NCBI GenBank assembly: GCA_965222755.1
Contig: CBDCUK010000002.1
Coordinates: 1 to 64,000, forward strand
DNA from: JABABV01 sp965222755
GTDB lineage: Bacteria; Bacillota_I; Bacilli_A; Mycoplasmatales; JABABV01
Direction: 5' to 3'
DNA: 64,000 nucleotides
In this document: piece by piece, positions 29,584 to 41,270 of the stretch
Layout: each line of letters starts with the position of its first letter
How positions within the stretch are numbered: the first letter of the stretch is position 1
Made by a program: the position numbers and the translations under genes
The notes under the pieces: generated by a model
Told to the model about the DNA's origin: nothing
What the model saw: only the letters and a program-made list of their open reading frames with translations
The model's database searches: none

Positions 29584-31578
29584 ATGGAACAACAAAAAAT
29601 CCCGAATCCAAAACTAAAAAACTTAAAAATCCCAAACTCTAATAAAATGTTGAATGCGTTTAAAAACAAAATCCCAACAGCTGTTTTTTCACTTGGAGGA
29701 ATTCAAGAAATTGGAAAAAACACTTATATTATGGAACATGGTGAAGAAATTTGAATCGTTGATTCAGGAATTAAATTTCCAGATGATTGAGGAACAGGAA
29801 TTGAAGGAATCATTCCTAACTATCAATGATTAAAGGAAAATGAATCTAAAATTCAAGGTTTAATTATCACTCATGGGCACGAAGATCACATTGGAGGAAT
29901 TCCTTATTTATTAAAGGAAATCGACCTTAAATGTATTTATGCTCCAAAATTTGCTCAAGAATTAATCAAAGCTAAACTACGCGATAAGAAAGTTACTTTT
30001 AAAGGAGATTTAAATTTAATTGACAGTGATACTGTTATTAAAACTAAAAACTTTTTAATTGATTTCTTTAGTATTAACCATTCGATTCCAGATGCTTATG
30101 GTTCACGTTATCGTACAAGCAACGGAACAATCGTCACAACTGGTGATTATAAATTTGATTATTCACCAATTGCTCAAAAAACAGATTTCTGAAAATTAGC
30201 ACGTATGGGGCAAGAAAAAGTTGATTTATTAATTTCAGATTCAACTAATTCATTAATTCCTGGAATAACACCTTCTGAAAAAGATGTTATGGCAAGAATT
30301 GAAGAAATTTTTCGAAAATCACTTGATAAAAGAATTATTTTAGCTTCATTTGCTTCTAATGTTTATCGTTTAAAAACAATTGTTGATTGTGCGATTAAAT
30401 ATAATCGTAAAATTTTAATCTTTGGACGTTCAATGAAAAAAGGAATTGATATTGCGCGTAAAATCAAATATATCAAAGCGCCATTAAGTGTTTTTGTTGA
30501 AAATCGTAATTTACATAAATACAAACCACATGAAATTTTAATTCTTTCAACTGGATCTCAAGGAGAACCATTAGCTGCTTTATCAAGAATTGCTCAAGGA
30601 ATTCATCCTTATGTTTCAATTCAGAAAAATGATATTATTGTCTTTTCTTCTTCACCGATTCCAGGTTCTTATGCTCGTGTTGAAACTTTAACAAACCAGT
30701 TAATCAAACTAGGAGCCATTGTTTTAGAAAATAGTGCTATGAATACAGTTCATACATCAGGACACGCTTCTCAGGGTGACCAAAAATTAATGTTTAATTT
30801 AATTAAACCAGTTTATTTTGCACCAATGCATGGAGAATATCGTATGTTAGCTCGTCATATTGAAACTGCTATTTCAACAGGAGTTGACCGTGACAAAACA
30901 TTTTTAATTCATAATGGAGATCGTTTAGAATTACTTAATGGAAAAGTTACTCAATCTGAATCAGTACCAGCAGAACCAATCTACATTGATGGTAATGACA
31001 TTACCGGGCATACAAGAAGAATAATTTCTGATCGTAATAAATTAGGTAAAGATGGATTAATTTCTGTTGTTATTACTATTGATTCACGTAAAAATACTAT
31101 TATTGGTAAACCAAAAATCATTAGTAGAGGAACATTTTACGTTAAGAACTCATTGCAAACTATTATTGCTGCTCAAAAAATTTCTTTATCAGCAGTTAAA
31201 GATTATTTCCAAAGTGCTCAAAAAGTTACTTTTAGCGGATTGAAACAATCAATTCAAAAAAGATTATTACCATACATTCATCGTACTAAAAAACGTGATC
31301 CTATTTTAATTCCTGTAATTCTTAATGTGGCTAACACTAACCAAAATTACAATTATAAAAATAAATCACAACCATCAAATAAAACTACTACAACAGTAGT
31401 AAAAACTGTTAAAAAAATTAATAATAATGTTCAAACTAATAAAAAACCAACGATAAAGAATTCTAATTCTAAAATTAAAGTTGTCAAACCAGCTCCAGTT
31501 CAAGGAGTTAAAGTTATTAGTAAACCACAACAATCAAAACCAAAATATAGTAAGATTGTTTTAAAACCAATTAATTAA
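29584..31578 (+). CDS. rnj: Ribonuclease J
   Basis: Metallo-beta-lactamase/beta-CASP RNase with 5'-3' exo- and endonuclease activity in mRNA decay and rRNA maturation. VFSLGGIQEIGKNTYIMEHGEE; ITHGHEDHIGGIPYLL (metal site, about residues 96-111); FFSINHSIPDAYG; TGDYKFDY; ISDSTNS; HTSGHASQGD and APMHGEYRMLARH in the beta-CASP part. A C-terminal domain follows to about residue 585. The remaining 80 residues are a low-complexity Asn/Lys/Pro-rich tail ending in KPIN; total 664 aa is longer than the usual 550-560. ATG 29584 follows GAGAGG. Whether it is J1 or J2 cannot be settled here. Confidence 0.95.
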
Positions 31579-31585
31579 TGATAAT

Positions 31586-31620
31586 AAAAAATAGCATATA
31601 ATTTTATATGCTATTTTTTT
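31586..31620 (+). terminator. Bidirectional intrinsic terminator
   Basis: 15-base arms with an AAAAAATAGCATATA core and T run, ATTT loop. The stop of the converging rpe gene lies inside it. Confidence 0.85.
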
Positions 31621-32308
31621 TATTGTATTTTAAGATACTATCGCATGCTGCTTTAATACCTTTTTTATTTTTGAAAACATAACTTCCAGCCACAACTACA
31701 TCAACTTCGGCATTCACTACTTTTTCAATTGATTTATCATTGATACCACCATCAACTTCAATAAAACAGTCAAGAAAATTATCTTTACAATATTTTTTTA
31801 ATTTGGCAATTTTATCCTCACTGCCATCAATATATCCTTGACCACCTCAACCTGGTTCAACACTCATTACTAAAGCGACATCAACATCGGGTAAAAATTC
31901 ATAAATTTGTTCAACGTTAGTTTTTGGTTTAATCGCAACACCAATATGAAGTTTTGGGAATGTTCCAGATAAATTACGGATCATTTTTTTAGCACTTCTA
32001 TATTTTAGTGATTCATGGTGAAAAGTAACTAAATCAGCTCCCATTTCAGCGAATTTATAAGTTCATTTCTCTGGATTAGCTACCATTAAATGGACATCGA
32101 TAAATATTTTTGGAAATTGCTTACGAATTGTTTTAAATAAATCCGTTCCCAAAGCTAAGTTATCAACAAAAATACTATCCATTACATCGAAATGTAATCA
32201 TTGAGCACCGTTTTTAATAGCCGCTTCAATATTACTTTGAATATTTAAATAATCAATTCCTAGAATTGAAGGAGCTAGGATGATTTTGTGTTTATTGTTA
32301 ATTGGCAT
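31604..32308 (-). CDS. rpe: Ribulose-phosphate 3-epimerase
   Basis: TIM-barrel enzyme of the pentose phosphate pathway. IILAPSILGIDYLN (residues 9-22), WLHFDVMDSIFVDNLALG with metal-binding His and Asp, FIDVHLMVANPEKW, VMSVEPGWGGQGYIDG, and IEVDGGINDKSIEK are canonical. Length 234 aa; the last residues KKNSI run into the terminator. It is the last gene of the reverse rsmD-gmk-phosphatase-kinase-rsgA-rpe operon. The thiN gene that often follows rpe is not here. Confidence 0.96.
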
Positions 32309-32333
32309 AATTAATACAACCTCTTTTTAATTT

Positions 32334-33221
32334 TTATTCGTTAATTATTTTAATATAATCATCATAAATAAATTGCGGAATATTTTTTTCTAATAATGCT
32401 TTTTTGACAGCACATTTTGGTTCTTTAATATGAATACAATCTTGAAATTTACAATTATTATTATCGGTAAAGCCATAAAAATTTCTGGCGATTCATACTT
32501 TTTCGATACCATCTACATCAAAAGAACTAAAACCAGGACAATCCACTAATCCCCCGCCTTTAAAATTATAAATTTTAGCATCTCTTGTAGTATGTTTACC
32601 GCGACCTAAACTTTTTGAAATATAATTGGTTTTAATTTTTCATTTTGGTTCTAAATTATTAATAGTTGAAGATTTACCAACACCTGTTTGTCCAATAAAA
32701 ACATTAGTTTTATTTTTTAAAATACTAGCTAAGCCTCGAAAACCACTATGATCAATATTGGAAATTACAAAACTTTTGTAAAATTTTTTAAATCATTTGA
32801 TTTTATCTGTGACAATTTCCAATTCATCGTTATTAACAATTAAATCATATTTGGTAAATATTAAAATTGGCATAATATTATGAAATTGCAAAGTAATAAT
32901 AAATTTATTAATTAAATATGTTGATAACTTAGGTTCTATTAAAGAACTACAAATTAATCCTTGATCAATATTTGCGACTTTAGGTCTTAATAATTTATTT
33001 TTCCTTGGCAATATATTAATAATATAACCAACTTTAAATTTTGGATTATTTTCTACGATTTGCATATTTACGAAATCTCCAACCACAGGTTTAACCGTCT
33101 CTTCACTTAATCTGAGCAAACCTCTAGCGCGACATTCAAAAATAGTGCGCTTAATTTTAACATAATAAAAACCACCAATTAGATTAATGATTTGACCTTG
33201 TAAAACTTTGTTTTCTTCCAT
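32334..33221 (-). CDS. rsgA: Ribosome small subunit GTPase RsgA
   Basis: Circularly permuted GTPase of late 30S assembly. An N-terminal OB fold (KVLQGQIINLIGGFYYVKI), the G4-like LIFTKYDLI, P-loop FIGQTGVGKSSTINNL, G2 TTRDAKIY, G3 LVDCPGFSSFD, and the C-terminal zinc knuckle NCKFQDCIHIKEPKC are seen in the permuted order that defines the family. Length 295 aa. It stands next to the Ser/Thr kinase gene, a pairing conserved in Gram-positives. Confidence 0.96.
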
Positions 33222-33233
33222 AAAACTCCTTAA

Positions 33234-34226
33234 TTAATGATTTGATTCAATAATAATACCTATTAAAATTATTAATATAACTAATAAAAACAATATTATT
33301 GCTGCCGATAATGGAGCAAATCAATTATTATCGATTCATCGTTTTTTGTAATTGAAAAAATTAAAAATATTCAGTCTTTCTAAAGATATTGCTTTCTCAT
33401 TAATTCGATTAGGATTTAATAAAGTATTTAGATTATCTTCAAAAGCAATTGCGTTTGCAAAGCGACTACTGGGATCTTTAGCAGTTGCTGTTTTAATAAA
33501 ATTATCAATGGAATTAGGGATTTTATTAATAATTTTTTTAATAGAAATAACAGGATATTCTATCTGCATAAAAGCTATTTTTAAAGGGTTTTTATCATTA
33601 AATGGTAGCTCACCAACCAACATTTCAAAAAAAATAATTCCTAAAGCATAAATATCAGATTTTTCATCTGCCTTACTACCTTGAATCACTTCTGGAGCTA
33701 AATATTGAATTGAACCAATAATATTATTAGTTTCTGTTAAGCAATAAGAATCAGGAGTGGTGGCAATTCCAAAATCTACTACTTTAACCATTCCAGAATC
33801 CTCAACTATAACATTTTGTGGTTTTAAATCTCGATGAATAATATTAGCTTTATGAGCTGATTTAACAGCATTAATAATTTGCTTCATAATGAAAATAGCT
33901 TCTTCTTTTTCCAAAGTGCCACGTTCTTTAATCAATTGTTTTAAATTTTTACCAGGAATATATTCCATAACAATAACAAAACTATTATTCTCGTCAAAAA
34001 TATCATAAATTTTTACAATATTATTATTATTTAATCTTGTTGAAATATGAACTTCATTATAAAATCTAATAATTTTAGAACTGTCATTTCAACTATAAGG
34101 CATAATTTTTAAAGCTACATCTTTGTGATTAATAGTATCAAATGCTAAGAAAACCTTACCACTAGAACCATCACCAATTGATTTGATAATCTTATATCGC
34201 TTTTTTATTAGTCCTATACTGCTCAT
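33234..34226 (-). CDS. Membrane-anchored Ser/Thr protein kinase (PrkC/PknB type without PASTA)
   Basis: Hanks-type kinase. Gly loop IGDGSSGKVFLAFD (residues 17-30), ATP Lys40 in VALKIM, catalytic HRDLKPQN (131-138), DFG (151-153), and SDIYALGIIFFEMLVGELPF. The kinase domain is followed by a short linker and one C-terminal membrane helix (about 303-326) with only a few residues after it. The extracellular PASTA repeats that sense peptidoglycan in PrkC are absent, fitting a wall-less cell. Length 330 aa. Its phosphatase partner is encoded immediately upstream in the operon. Confidence 0.95.
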
Positions 34227-34246
34227 AGATTTCACCATCTTTTACA

Positions 34247-34990
34247 TTACTTTTCAAGTTCAATTAAAACGCTTGTTAAATTATCATTTGAACCTTGTTC
34301 TGAAGCTTGCGTAATTAGTTTTTGAGCTTTAAGATCCGCACCATCATCAGAATTTAAAATCGTTTCGATTTGATGATTATATAAGTAATCATGGATTCCA
34401 TCAGATGTTAATAACAACTTTTTGAAATTATTAGTTTTTAAAAAAGAAACATCAATATTGGTTTTTTTATTAATTCCGATGACACTCGTTAAAAGACTGG
34501 CGTTTGGAAAATTGATCGCTTCTTCATATGAAATATCTCAAATTTTTTGAATATCTGATGCAATATTTTGATCAGAAGTAATTTGTTTTAATTTATTTTC
34601 ATTATTAATAATATAAGCTCTACTATCACCAATATTGAAAATGGCAACAAAATCTTTTAAAAATAAAGCACAAACTAAAGTAGTTCCCATTTCACTTAGA
34701 TTAGTTTTTATTTTATTAATTTCTTCTAGTTTTATAGTAATATTATTGATGCATTTTTCAAATCAATCCACCACATTATTAAAATTCATTTTGGAAAATT
34801 TTTGGTTTTTAAAAGCTGCTTTTAAACATTTTGTTGCTGTTTTTGAAGCGACTTCACCACCTTTATAACCTCCCATACCATCACATAATATCGCAATAAT
34901 ATTATCTTGATTTTCGGAAATAACGGCATAATCTTCATTTTTTTTTCGTTCTAAGCCTATGTCAGTTTTAATGCTATATTTAATTTTCAT
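34247..34990 (-). CDS. PP2C-family Ser/Thr phosphatase (PrpC/Stp type)
   Basis: Metal-dependent phosphatase counteracting the neighbouring kinase. SIKTDIGLERKKNEDYAVI with the metal Asp20, LCDGMGGYKGGEVAS (Asp37, Gly38), VAIFNIGDSRAYI, LLLTSDGIHDYL and EQGSNDNLTSVLIEL carry the usual metal-binding Asp residues. Length 247 aa, no membrane segment. Twenty bases separate it from the kinase start, so the two are almost surely co-expressed. Confidence 0.95.
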
Positions 34991-35050
34991 TATAAATCAC
35001 ACCAATTCAAAATAGAATAACTATATAAATATATTATAACAACCATTACA

Positions 35051-35638
35051 TTAAATATTAATGTTGTTTTTAATTATATTGGTTATTTTTTTGGCAGCAT
35101 CTTTAACATTATCATTAACAACAGTGTATTGGTAATGACTAGCAATTTCCATTTCAATTTTAGCTTTTGCAATTCTTTTAGCGATTTTTTCTTTTGACTC
35201 AGTTCCTCTTTTAACAATTCGCTCTTCTAAAGTTTCTAAACTGGGAGGTACTAAGAAGATAGAAATAATATTTTTCATATTATTTTTATATTTTTCCAAA
35301 ATTTGTTTAGCGCCAATAACTTCAATTTCTAATAAAACATTTTTTCCTGATTCTAATAATTGATTTACATATTTAATCGGTGTACCATAATAATTATCAA
35401 AAAAATTAGCTCACTCTAAAAAACCATTATTATTAATAATGTTTTTAAAATATTCTTCAGAAACAAAGAAATAATCTTGGCCTTCGATTTCTTGATTTCG
35501 TCGCGATCGGGTTGTCATTGATACAGAAAAAACAAGATTTAAATCAGAGTTTTCTAAAAATAGTTTTTTAACAGTGCCTTTTCCGACACCACTAGGACCT
35601 GAAAATAAAATTAGTTTTCCTGGTTTTGTAGTATTCAT
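35051..35638 (-). CDS. gmk: Guanylate kinase
   Basis: Phosphorylates GMP to GDP. P-loop LILFSGPSGVGKGTVKK (residues 9-25), SVSMTTRSRRNQEIEGQDYFFVSEE (GMP site), NYYGTPIKYV, LLEIEVIGAKQI, and IFLVPPSLETLEERIVKRGTES are family motifs. Length 195 aa. It sits between rsmD and the PP2C gene on the reverse strand. Confidence 0.97.
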
Positions 35639-35653
35639 TTAAACTTAACTCCT

Positions 35654-36196
35654 TTAATTATTAATCGTAAATATAGAAATAAAACTTTTTCCATATTTAC
35701 GATCTTTTCACATTACTATTGCTTCGTTTTCTAAGATAATTTTGTGATCTGATTCACAAATAATGTAAGCGTTTTTATTAAGCATATTATTTTCTAATAA
35801 AAAATTTATGACTTCATTATAAATTTTTTTTTCTTTGTAAGGAGGATCAATAAATACATGATCATATTTTGTGCCACGTAAACGTTGGAGGCAACTAAGA
35901 TAATCTAAATTATAAATATCAAAATTTTTAACTACAAAGGTAGATAAATTTTTTTTAATTATTTTAACAGCATCATAATCTTTATCATTAAAAATTACTT
36001 TCATAGCTCCACGAGATAAACATTCAATTCCGAGAGCACCACTACCACTAAATAAATCTAGGACAATTGTTTTTTCGATTTTATTTTGTAAAAGGTTAAA
36101 AAGATTTTCTTTAGTCCGATCCGATGTTGGTCGAATAGTTTCTTTATCAACAGTTGATAAAATTTTACCACGGTATTTTCCAGCAACTATACGCAT
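35654..36196 (-). CDS. rsmD: 16S rRNA (guanine(966)-N2)-methyltransferase RsmD
   Basis: MRIVAGKYRGKILSTV and IRPTSDRTKENLFNLL open the protein exactly as in RsmD. The SAM site is VLDLFSGSGALGIECLSRGA, and the catalytic loop is VFIDPPYKEK. Length 180 aa. The frame continues past a TGA (Trp) to end at TAA 35654, 15 bases before gmk. The first gene of the reverse operon; GGGGG precedes the ATG. Confidence 0.95.
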
Positions 36197-36360
36197 TTAG
36201 CAACCCCCTTGAATTTATTTACTATATAATACTATAAAATAATTTACTATATTAACTAATTTTATAATATTTTAATTAATTAATCAAAGGCATTTTTAAA
36301 TTTATTTACTTTTTTAAAATTAAAGATAATAATTACGATTTTAATAAATGATTATTATGC

Positions 36361-36366
36361 TATAAT
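36361..36366 (+). promoter_or_regulatory. Probable extended -10 element upstream of the CNNM/CorC gene
   Basis: TGCTATAAT (TATAAT at 36361-36366), an extended -10 without a recognisable -35 at the right distance. It lies in the 244-base AT-rich gap between the divergent rsmD and CNNM genes. The remainder of that gap shows no gene. Confidence 0.4.
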
Positions 36367-36440
36367 AAATATTAAAATTTATTAATATATAATTAGTGTA
36401 TAAGTAGAAATGATAGTTAATATATTTTTAAGGTTTAAGG

Positions 36441-37691
36441 ATGAAAACAATGGATATAATTATAATATTAATATTTAGTTTGTGCGGGTTCACAATTATT
36501 ACTGCTGCCGCAGCGGCAGCAGAAACAGCATATACATCAATTAATTTTATTAAGTTAAAGACAATCTCTATAGGTGATAGTTATCGTGCTAAACGAGCCC
36601 GAAAAGTGATAACTCTATATAAGGGCTTCAATTCAACATTAGCAACAATTTTAATTATTAATAATGTAGTTAATATTTCAGCAAGTGCATTAGTTACTTT
36701 TTGTTTAGGTGAATTAATTGCGGATAAAGGAATCGCTGCAGTTATTGCTGTTGTCGTGACTGCCCCAACAATTATTTTGCTAGGAGAAATTATTCCCAAA
36801 ATGGCCGCTAAAAAATACTCAATTTCTTATTCAATTTTAATTGTCGATATTTTAATAATTTTAAATTTCTTATTTTATCCAATTACTTATTTTATTAAAA
36901 AAATGAATTATCAAAATGTCCCAACAGCTACTGAATCAGAGATTATTAGTTTAATCAACATAGCTGAAAAAGAAGGTGTTTTAGAACGCGAAGAATCATT
37001 ATTGACTGCTAATTCATTACGTTTTGATTCTTTTGATTTGTCAGTTGTTATGACAGATATCAAAGATATGATCAGTGTTGATTACAGAAGTACTTTCAAA
37101 GAAGTCATTAAAATATTCAAAAAATATGGTTATACTAGATTACCTGTTAAAAACGAAAAAAATAATTTTAAAAAGATTATTAATTATAAATTAGTGCTTT
37201 CAAATATTAATAAAAGCACTAATCAAACAGTTAAAAATTATAGTTATAATATTATTACATTAAATAAATCAATGAAATTAAATAAAGCCCTACAAGAACT
37301 CCAAAGAGAAAAACAACATTTTGCATTAGTTAAGCATAATCGCAAAGTTATTGGTTTTGTTACTCTAGAAGACATTATTGAAATTTTAGTTGGTAAAATT
37401 TATGATGAAAATGATAAAACTGGTAATGTACGTGAAGTTGGAAATAATAAATTTTTAGCTTTAGGTAGTGCTAATATTAAAACTTTATTTAAAAATCATT
37501 TAAAAAATGACAAATTATTAAAAGGAATTACCACATCTATTAGTTTAACTAATTGATTCAAAACAGAATTCAATATTAAAAAACCTAAAAAAGGTATGTC
37601 ACAAATTTGGGAAAACTATAAATTTCAAGTTAATAAAGTTTCGCGTAATAAAATTGTGTTTATTATTGAAGAATTATCTGATAAAAAATAA
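36441..37691 (+). CDS. CNNM/CorC-family transport protein (DUF21-CBS-CorC_HlyC)
   Basis: Membrane protein related to Mg2+/Co2+ efflux proteins and haemolysin-C-like proteins. The N-terminal DUF21 part has three to four helices (about residues 5-25, 55-75, 85-110, 125-148) with an alanine-rich AAAAAAETAYTSIN and LGEIIPKMAAKKY. A CBS pair follows (MTDIKDMISVDYRSTFKE; HFALVKHNRKVIGFVTLEDIIEIL), then a CorC_HlyC-like end domain. Length 416 aa. It begins a forward run of transporters. Substrate assignment is from the family only. Confidence 0.88.
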
Positions 37692-37710
37692 ATTATAAAA
37701 GGAGAATTTA

Positions 37711-39030
37711 ATGAACTTATTAGCAAAAAATAAAAAAAAATTAATAATCTTATTTATTATTTATTTTTTAGCAATGTATGGGTACAATATGGCCCATGTA
37801 ATTACACCAACTTTTATTAGTGAATATTATACTAAAAATAGTATTAATACTGGTGATTTATACGCAATTATGTCAATTGGATCAACTATTAGTATGCCAA
37901 TATGAGGTAATTTAGTTGACCGAATTGGCCGGAAAAAAGTCTTAATAGTAACAGTATTTTTCTATGGTTTCTTCCAAATTGGATTTGGATTATCAAAAGG
38001 AAATCTAACTTCATTAGTGATTTGTCGTTTAATGGCAGGATTAATTGGAGGACAAGCATTTCGAGTTGCAGCTCGTAGTTATGTTACTGATATTACTGAT
38101 GTTAAAGGAAGAACCCAAGCATTAGCTAATTTAGTTGTTTTTGATAGTTTATCAATGGCTGTAGCTTATTTATCAATGGGTTATGCCGATCATTTAATTG
38201 GAATTAGTCATTTTATTAGTGGTTATCATGAATGATTAATATTAATTATTCAGGGAGTTTTCTGTTTCTTTTTAACAGTTGGAATTGTATTTTTCATCAA
38301 AGAAAACCAATGAATTAGTGATCAAAAACATAATCGATCACTTAATGTTTTCAAAAATATTGCCCAAGATTTTAAAAACGTTCGTCATTCTGGTTTGATC
38401 ATCCTACTCTTATTAACCTTACCAGCCGCAATAACGAGAACTAGCAGTAAAATGATGGATGTGTATTTAACAACCCCATATGGATTAAATAAAACACCAT
38501 TATTTTTAGGGATGATTTACACTGGAATTGGGATCAGTTCATCAATATTTGTTTTTATTTTGTTTCCAAAAATTAAAAAATATCTTAGCAATAACAAATG
38601 ATTATTGCTTTTAGGAAGTTTATCTGGGCTGTTGTTAGCGATTGGATGAACAGCACCTCATATTTTTAAACATTTACATTTTTTCCCATTTATATATATA
38701 TTCCAATCATTATTTGATATGTGCAACCAAGTCTTTTTAGCATTAATAATTTCCTACATTTCAAAAATGTTTTCTAAAAATTATGGTTCAGTCATGGGTC
38801 TAACAAATATTGCTTTTACATTTGCATCAGTAATAGGACCAATAACTTTAAACCAATTACTATTTATCAAATCATTTAATACTTATATTTTTGATATCGT
38901 TGCAGTATGTAGTATATTTAGTGCTGTTGCTATTTATTTTTATATTAATTACTTAGATAAAAAACATTTAATTAATAAAGAAAATGAGACTACTAAAGAA
39001 TTAATTACAAATATTTCAGATATTACTTAG
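37711..39030 (+). CDS. Major facilitator superfamily transporter
   Basis: Twelve-helix type permease of 439 aa. The MFS motif A is visible in the first cytoplasmic loop: GNLVDRIGRKKVL (about residues 67-79). RLMAGLIGGQAFRVAARSYVTDI resembles motif B. The halves are joined by a polar loop around residues 200-225. The substrate cannot be told from the sequence; drug or metabolite export are both possible. GGAG precedes the ATG. It lies 19 bases after the CNNM gene and 18 before the YitT gene, suggesting one transcript. Confidence 0.9.
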
Positions 39031-39048
39031 TAAATAAAGGAGATTAAT

Positions 39049-40110
39049 ATGTCTAATACACCACCGAAAAAGAAAAAACCATTATATAAAGAAATTTCTA
39101 GTTTAGAACGCTATTTTGGATTTGCTTTTTTTCGTAATCAAATGACGAAAAAAACATTAATTGGAAGATATATGTATGTCATTATCGCTGCCTTCTTATT
39201 AACATTTAGTTTTGATTATTTTATTTTCCCATCAGGGGCTTATAATGGAGGGTTATCTGGTTTTTGTCAAATTTTTGTAAGACTAAAATATCCCACTAGT
39301 ACGACTATGTCAGGAGCAGATTTAAAAAATAGTTTAATGTTTTATTGAATTTTATATTTTAGTTTAAATATACCTTTAATTATTTTTGGTTTTTTAAAAA
39401 TCGGAAAACAATTTACGATTTTATCAATTTCACTAATTGTTTTTCAAAATATTTTTCATTATGTTTTAATCGCCATTCCTGAAGTTTCTCATTTTGTTTT
39501 TATGAATAATGTTCATACTCAAGAAAGAATATTATGAGAATTTCTAACAACTTTAGCTGGGGGAATTATTTATGGTATTGGGATTGCATTTGCCTTTTTA
39601 GCCGGGGGTTCAAGTGGTGGTAGTGATTTTTTAACTACTTATTTCTCAATTAAAAAAGATAAACCAATCGGCTATATTATGAAATTCGTTAACTTAGGAA
39701 TTTTATTTTTAGCAGTTTTATTAGATCATGTTATTCGTGCTCACGAAAATTTCTTCTTCGTAATTTTTCAAGAACGTTTCGTATTAATGTCAATGTTTCT
39801 AATCATTGCAGTAACTCTAACTGTTGATCAGTTATATCCACGATATAAAAAATTGAGTTTAAGTATTACAAGTAAAAAAGCAGATTTAATTATTAGATCT
39901 TTAATTTTAAAAGGCTATCCTCATGGATTTGCCAACATTGATATTTTAGGTGGATTTTCACAAAAAACGACTAATTTAGTGAAAACAACACTAACTTTAA
40001 TGGAATATAAAGCAGTAATTGCTCACATTAAAAGAGTTGATCCTAACTGTTTTATTGTTGTTGAAAAAGTTCATTCAGTGATTGGGCGTTACCGAATTCC
40101 CAAAAATTAA
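39049..40110 (+). CDS. YitT-family membrane protein with C-terminal DUF2179 domain
   Basis: It has five to six hydrophobic segments, with the family motifs FIFPSGAYNGGLSGFCQI and FLAGGSSGGSDFLTTYFS (the G-S-GG-D pattern). The end (about residues 285-345, AVIAHIKRVDPNCFIVVEKVHSVIG) is the DUF2179 soluble domain. Length 353 aa, with an extra basic N-terminal tail of about 40 residues. Function in the family is unknown; transport is assumed. The last gene of the CNNM-MFS-YitT run. Confidence 0.9.
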
Positions 40111-40152
40111 AATAAAAAAGATAAGTTGATAGTAACTTATCTTTTTTATTTT
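40109..40152 (+). terminator. Bidirectional intrinsic terminator
   Basis: 19-base arms (40109-40127 and 40134-40152), perfect complement, 6-base loop, between converging YitT and trpS genes. Confidence 0.9.
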
Positions 40153-40158
40153 AATTTT

Positions 40159-41157
40159 TTAGTATGTCAAACCAATAGCTTTTTTAACTTCTTGAAGTTT
40201 TGATTTGGCAATACTTTTAGCTTCTTTTGCACCTTGTTTTAAGATTTCGTTTAATTGAGCACTACTAATTACTTCTTGATATTTAGTTTGAAGATTAGTT
40301 AAGAATTTTTGAACCATATTAGCTAAATCGGTTTTAAATTCTCGGTATCCTAAATCTTGATATTTTATAGTAATGTCATCTAAACTAATATTTCCAAGGC
40401 CACTCATAATAGTCATTAAATTAGCAACTCCTGGTTTATTGTCTTTATCATAATAAACTTTATTTTCAGCATCTGTTAGAGCTTGTTTAATTTTAATAGC
40501 TGCCGCTTCAGGTTGATCTAATAAGAAAATAACATTTTTTTTATTAATGTCTGATTTTGACATTTTTTTACTAGGATCTTTTAAAGCCATAATTTTAGCA
40601 CCAATTTTGGGAGCAACAAATTTTGGGATTTTAAAAATCATACCATATTTATTATTGAATCTTTGTGCGACATTACGCGCTAATTCAACATGTTGTTTTT
40701 GATCTTGACCAACAGGTACTAAATCAGGACTGTATAATAAAATATCTGCTACCATCAAAGCAGGATAAGTTAAAATTCCTGTTGGAATAAAACTAGTATT
40801 ATTATTTTGTTTTTGTTTTTGTGACTTATCTTTATACTGAGTCATTCTTGAAAGTTCACCAATTGTAGTTGAACATAAAATAATGTGGGCTAAATTAGCG
40901 TGTTCGCTAATATCTGATTGTACAAAAATTGAAGTTCTTTTGGGATTGAGACCACAAGCAACGTATAAAGCGGCAATATTTCTAATGTTAGAACTTAATA
41001 CGCTGGCTTCGATTGGGACTGTAATACCGTGTAAATCAGCAATAAAAACATACATTTTATATTGTTCTTGGTAATCGATAAATTGTTTAATAGCTCCTAG
41101 GTAATTTCCAATTGTTAAATTACCAGTCGCTGTAATTCCAGATAACATTTTTTTCAT
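40159..41157 (-). CDS. trpS: Tryptophan--tRNA ligase
   Basis: Class I synthetase. SGITATGNLTIGNYLGAIKQF holds the HIGH-like TIGN. ADLHGITVPIE, DILLYSPDLVPVGQDQKQHVELAR and the KMSKSDINKK motif are canonical. Length 332 aa. It contains no Trp codon at all, whether TGA or TGG: the frame is uninterrupted even under the standard code. In this organism the enzyme must charge the tRNA that reads UGA. It is divergent from the spx-like gene. Confidence 0.97.
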   Translation of the reverse strand: MKKMLSGITATGNLTIGNYLGAIKQFIDYQEQYKMYVFIADLHGITVPIEASVLSSNIRNIAALYVACGLNPKRTSIFVQSDISEHANLAHIILCSTTIGELSRMTQYKDKSQKQKQNNNTSFIPTGILTYPALMVADILLYSPDLVPVGQDQKQHVELARNVAQRFNNKYGMIFKIPKFVAPKIGAKIMALKDPSKKMSKSDINKKNVIFLLDQPEAAAIKIKQALTDAENKVYYDKDNKPGVANLMTIMSGLGNISLDDITIKYQDLGYREFKTDLANMVQKFLTNLQTKYQEVISSAQLNEILKQGAKEAKSIAKSKLQEVKKAIGLTY

Positions 41158-41194
41158 TTTTAAAACTCCTAATTAATTTTTATTTATTTAAAAC

Positions 41195-41223
41195 TTGTGA
41201 TTTAAGATAATATTTATTATAAT
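41195..41223 (+). promoter_or_regulatory. Promoter of the Spx-like/nadK unit
   Basis: TTGTGA (41195-41200), 17-base spacer, TATAAT (41218-41223), about 48 bases before the ATG at 41271. Confidence 0.7.
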
Positions 41224-41270
41224 ATTTTTTACTATAAAAAAAAACACTTTTTAAAATAAAGGAGAAATTT

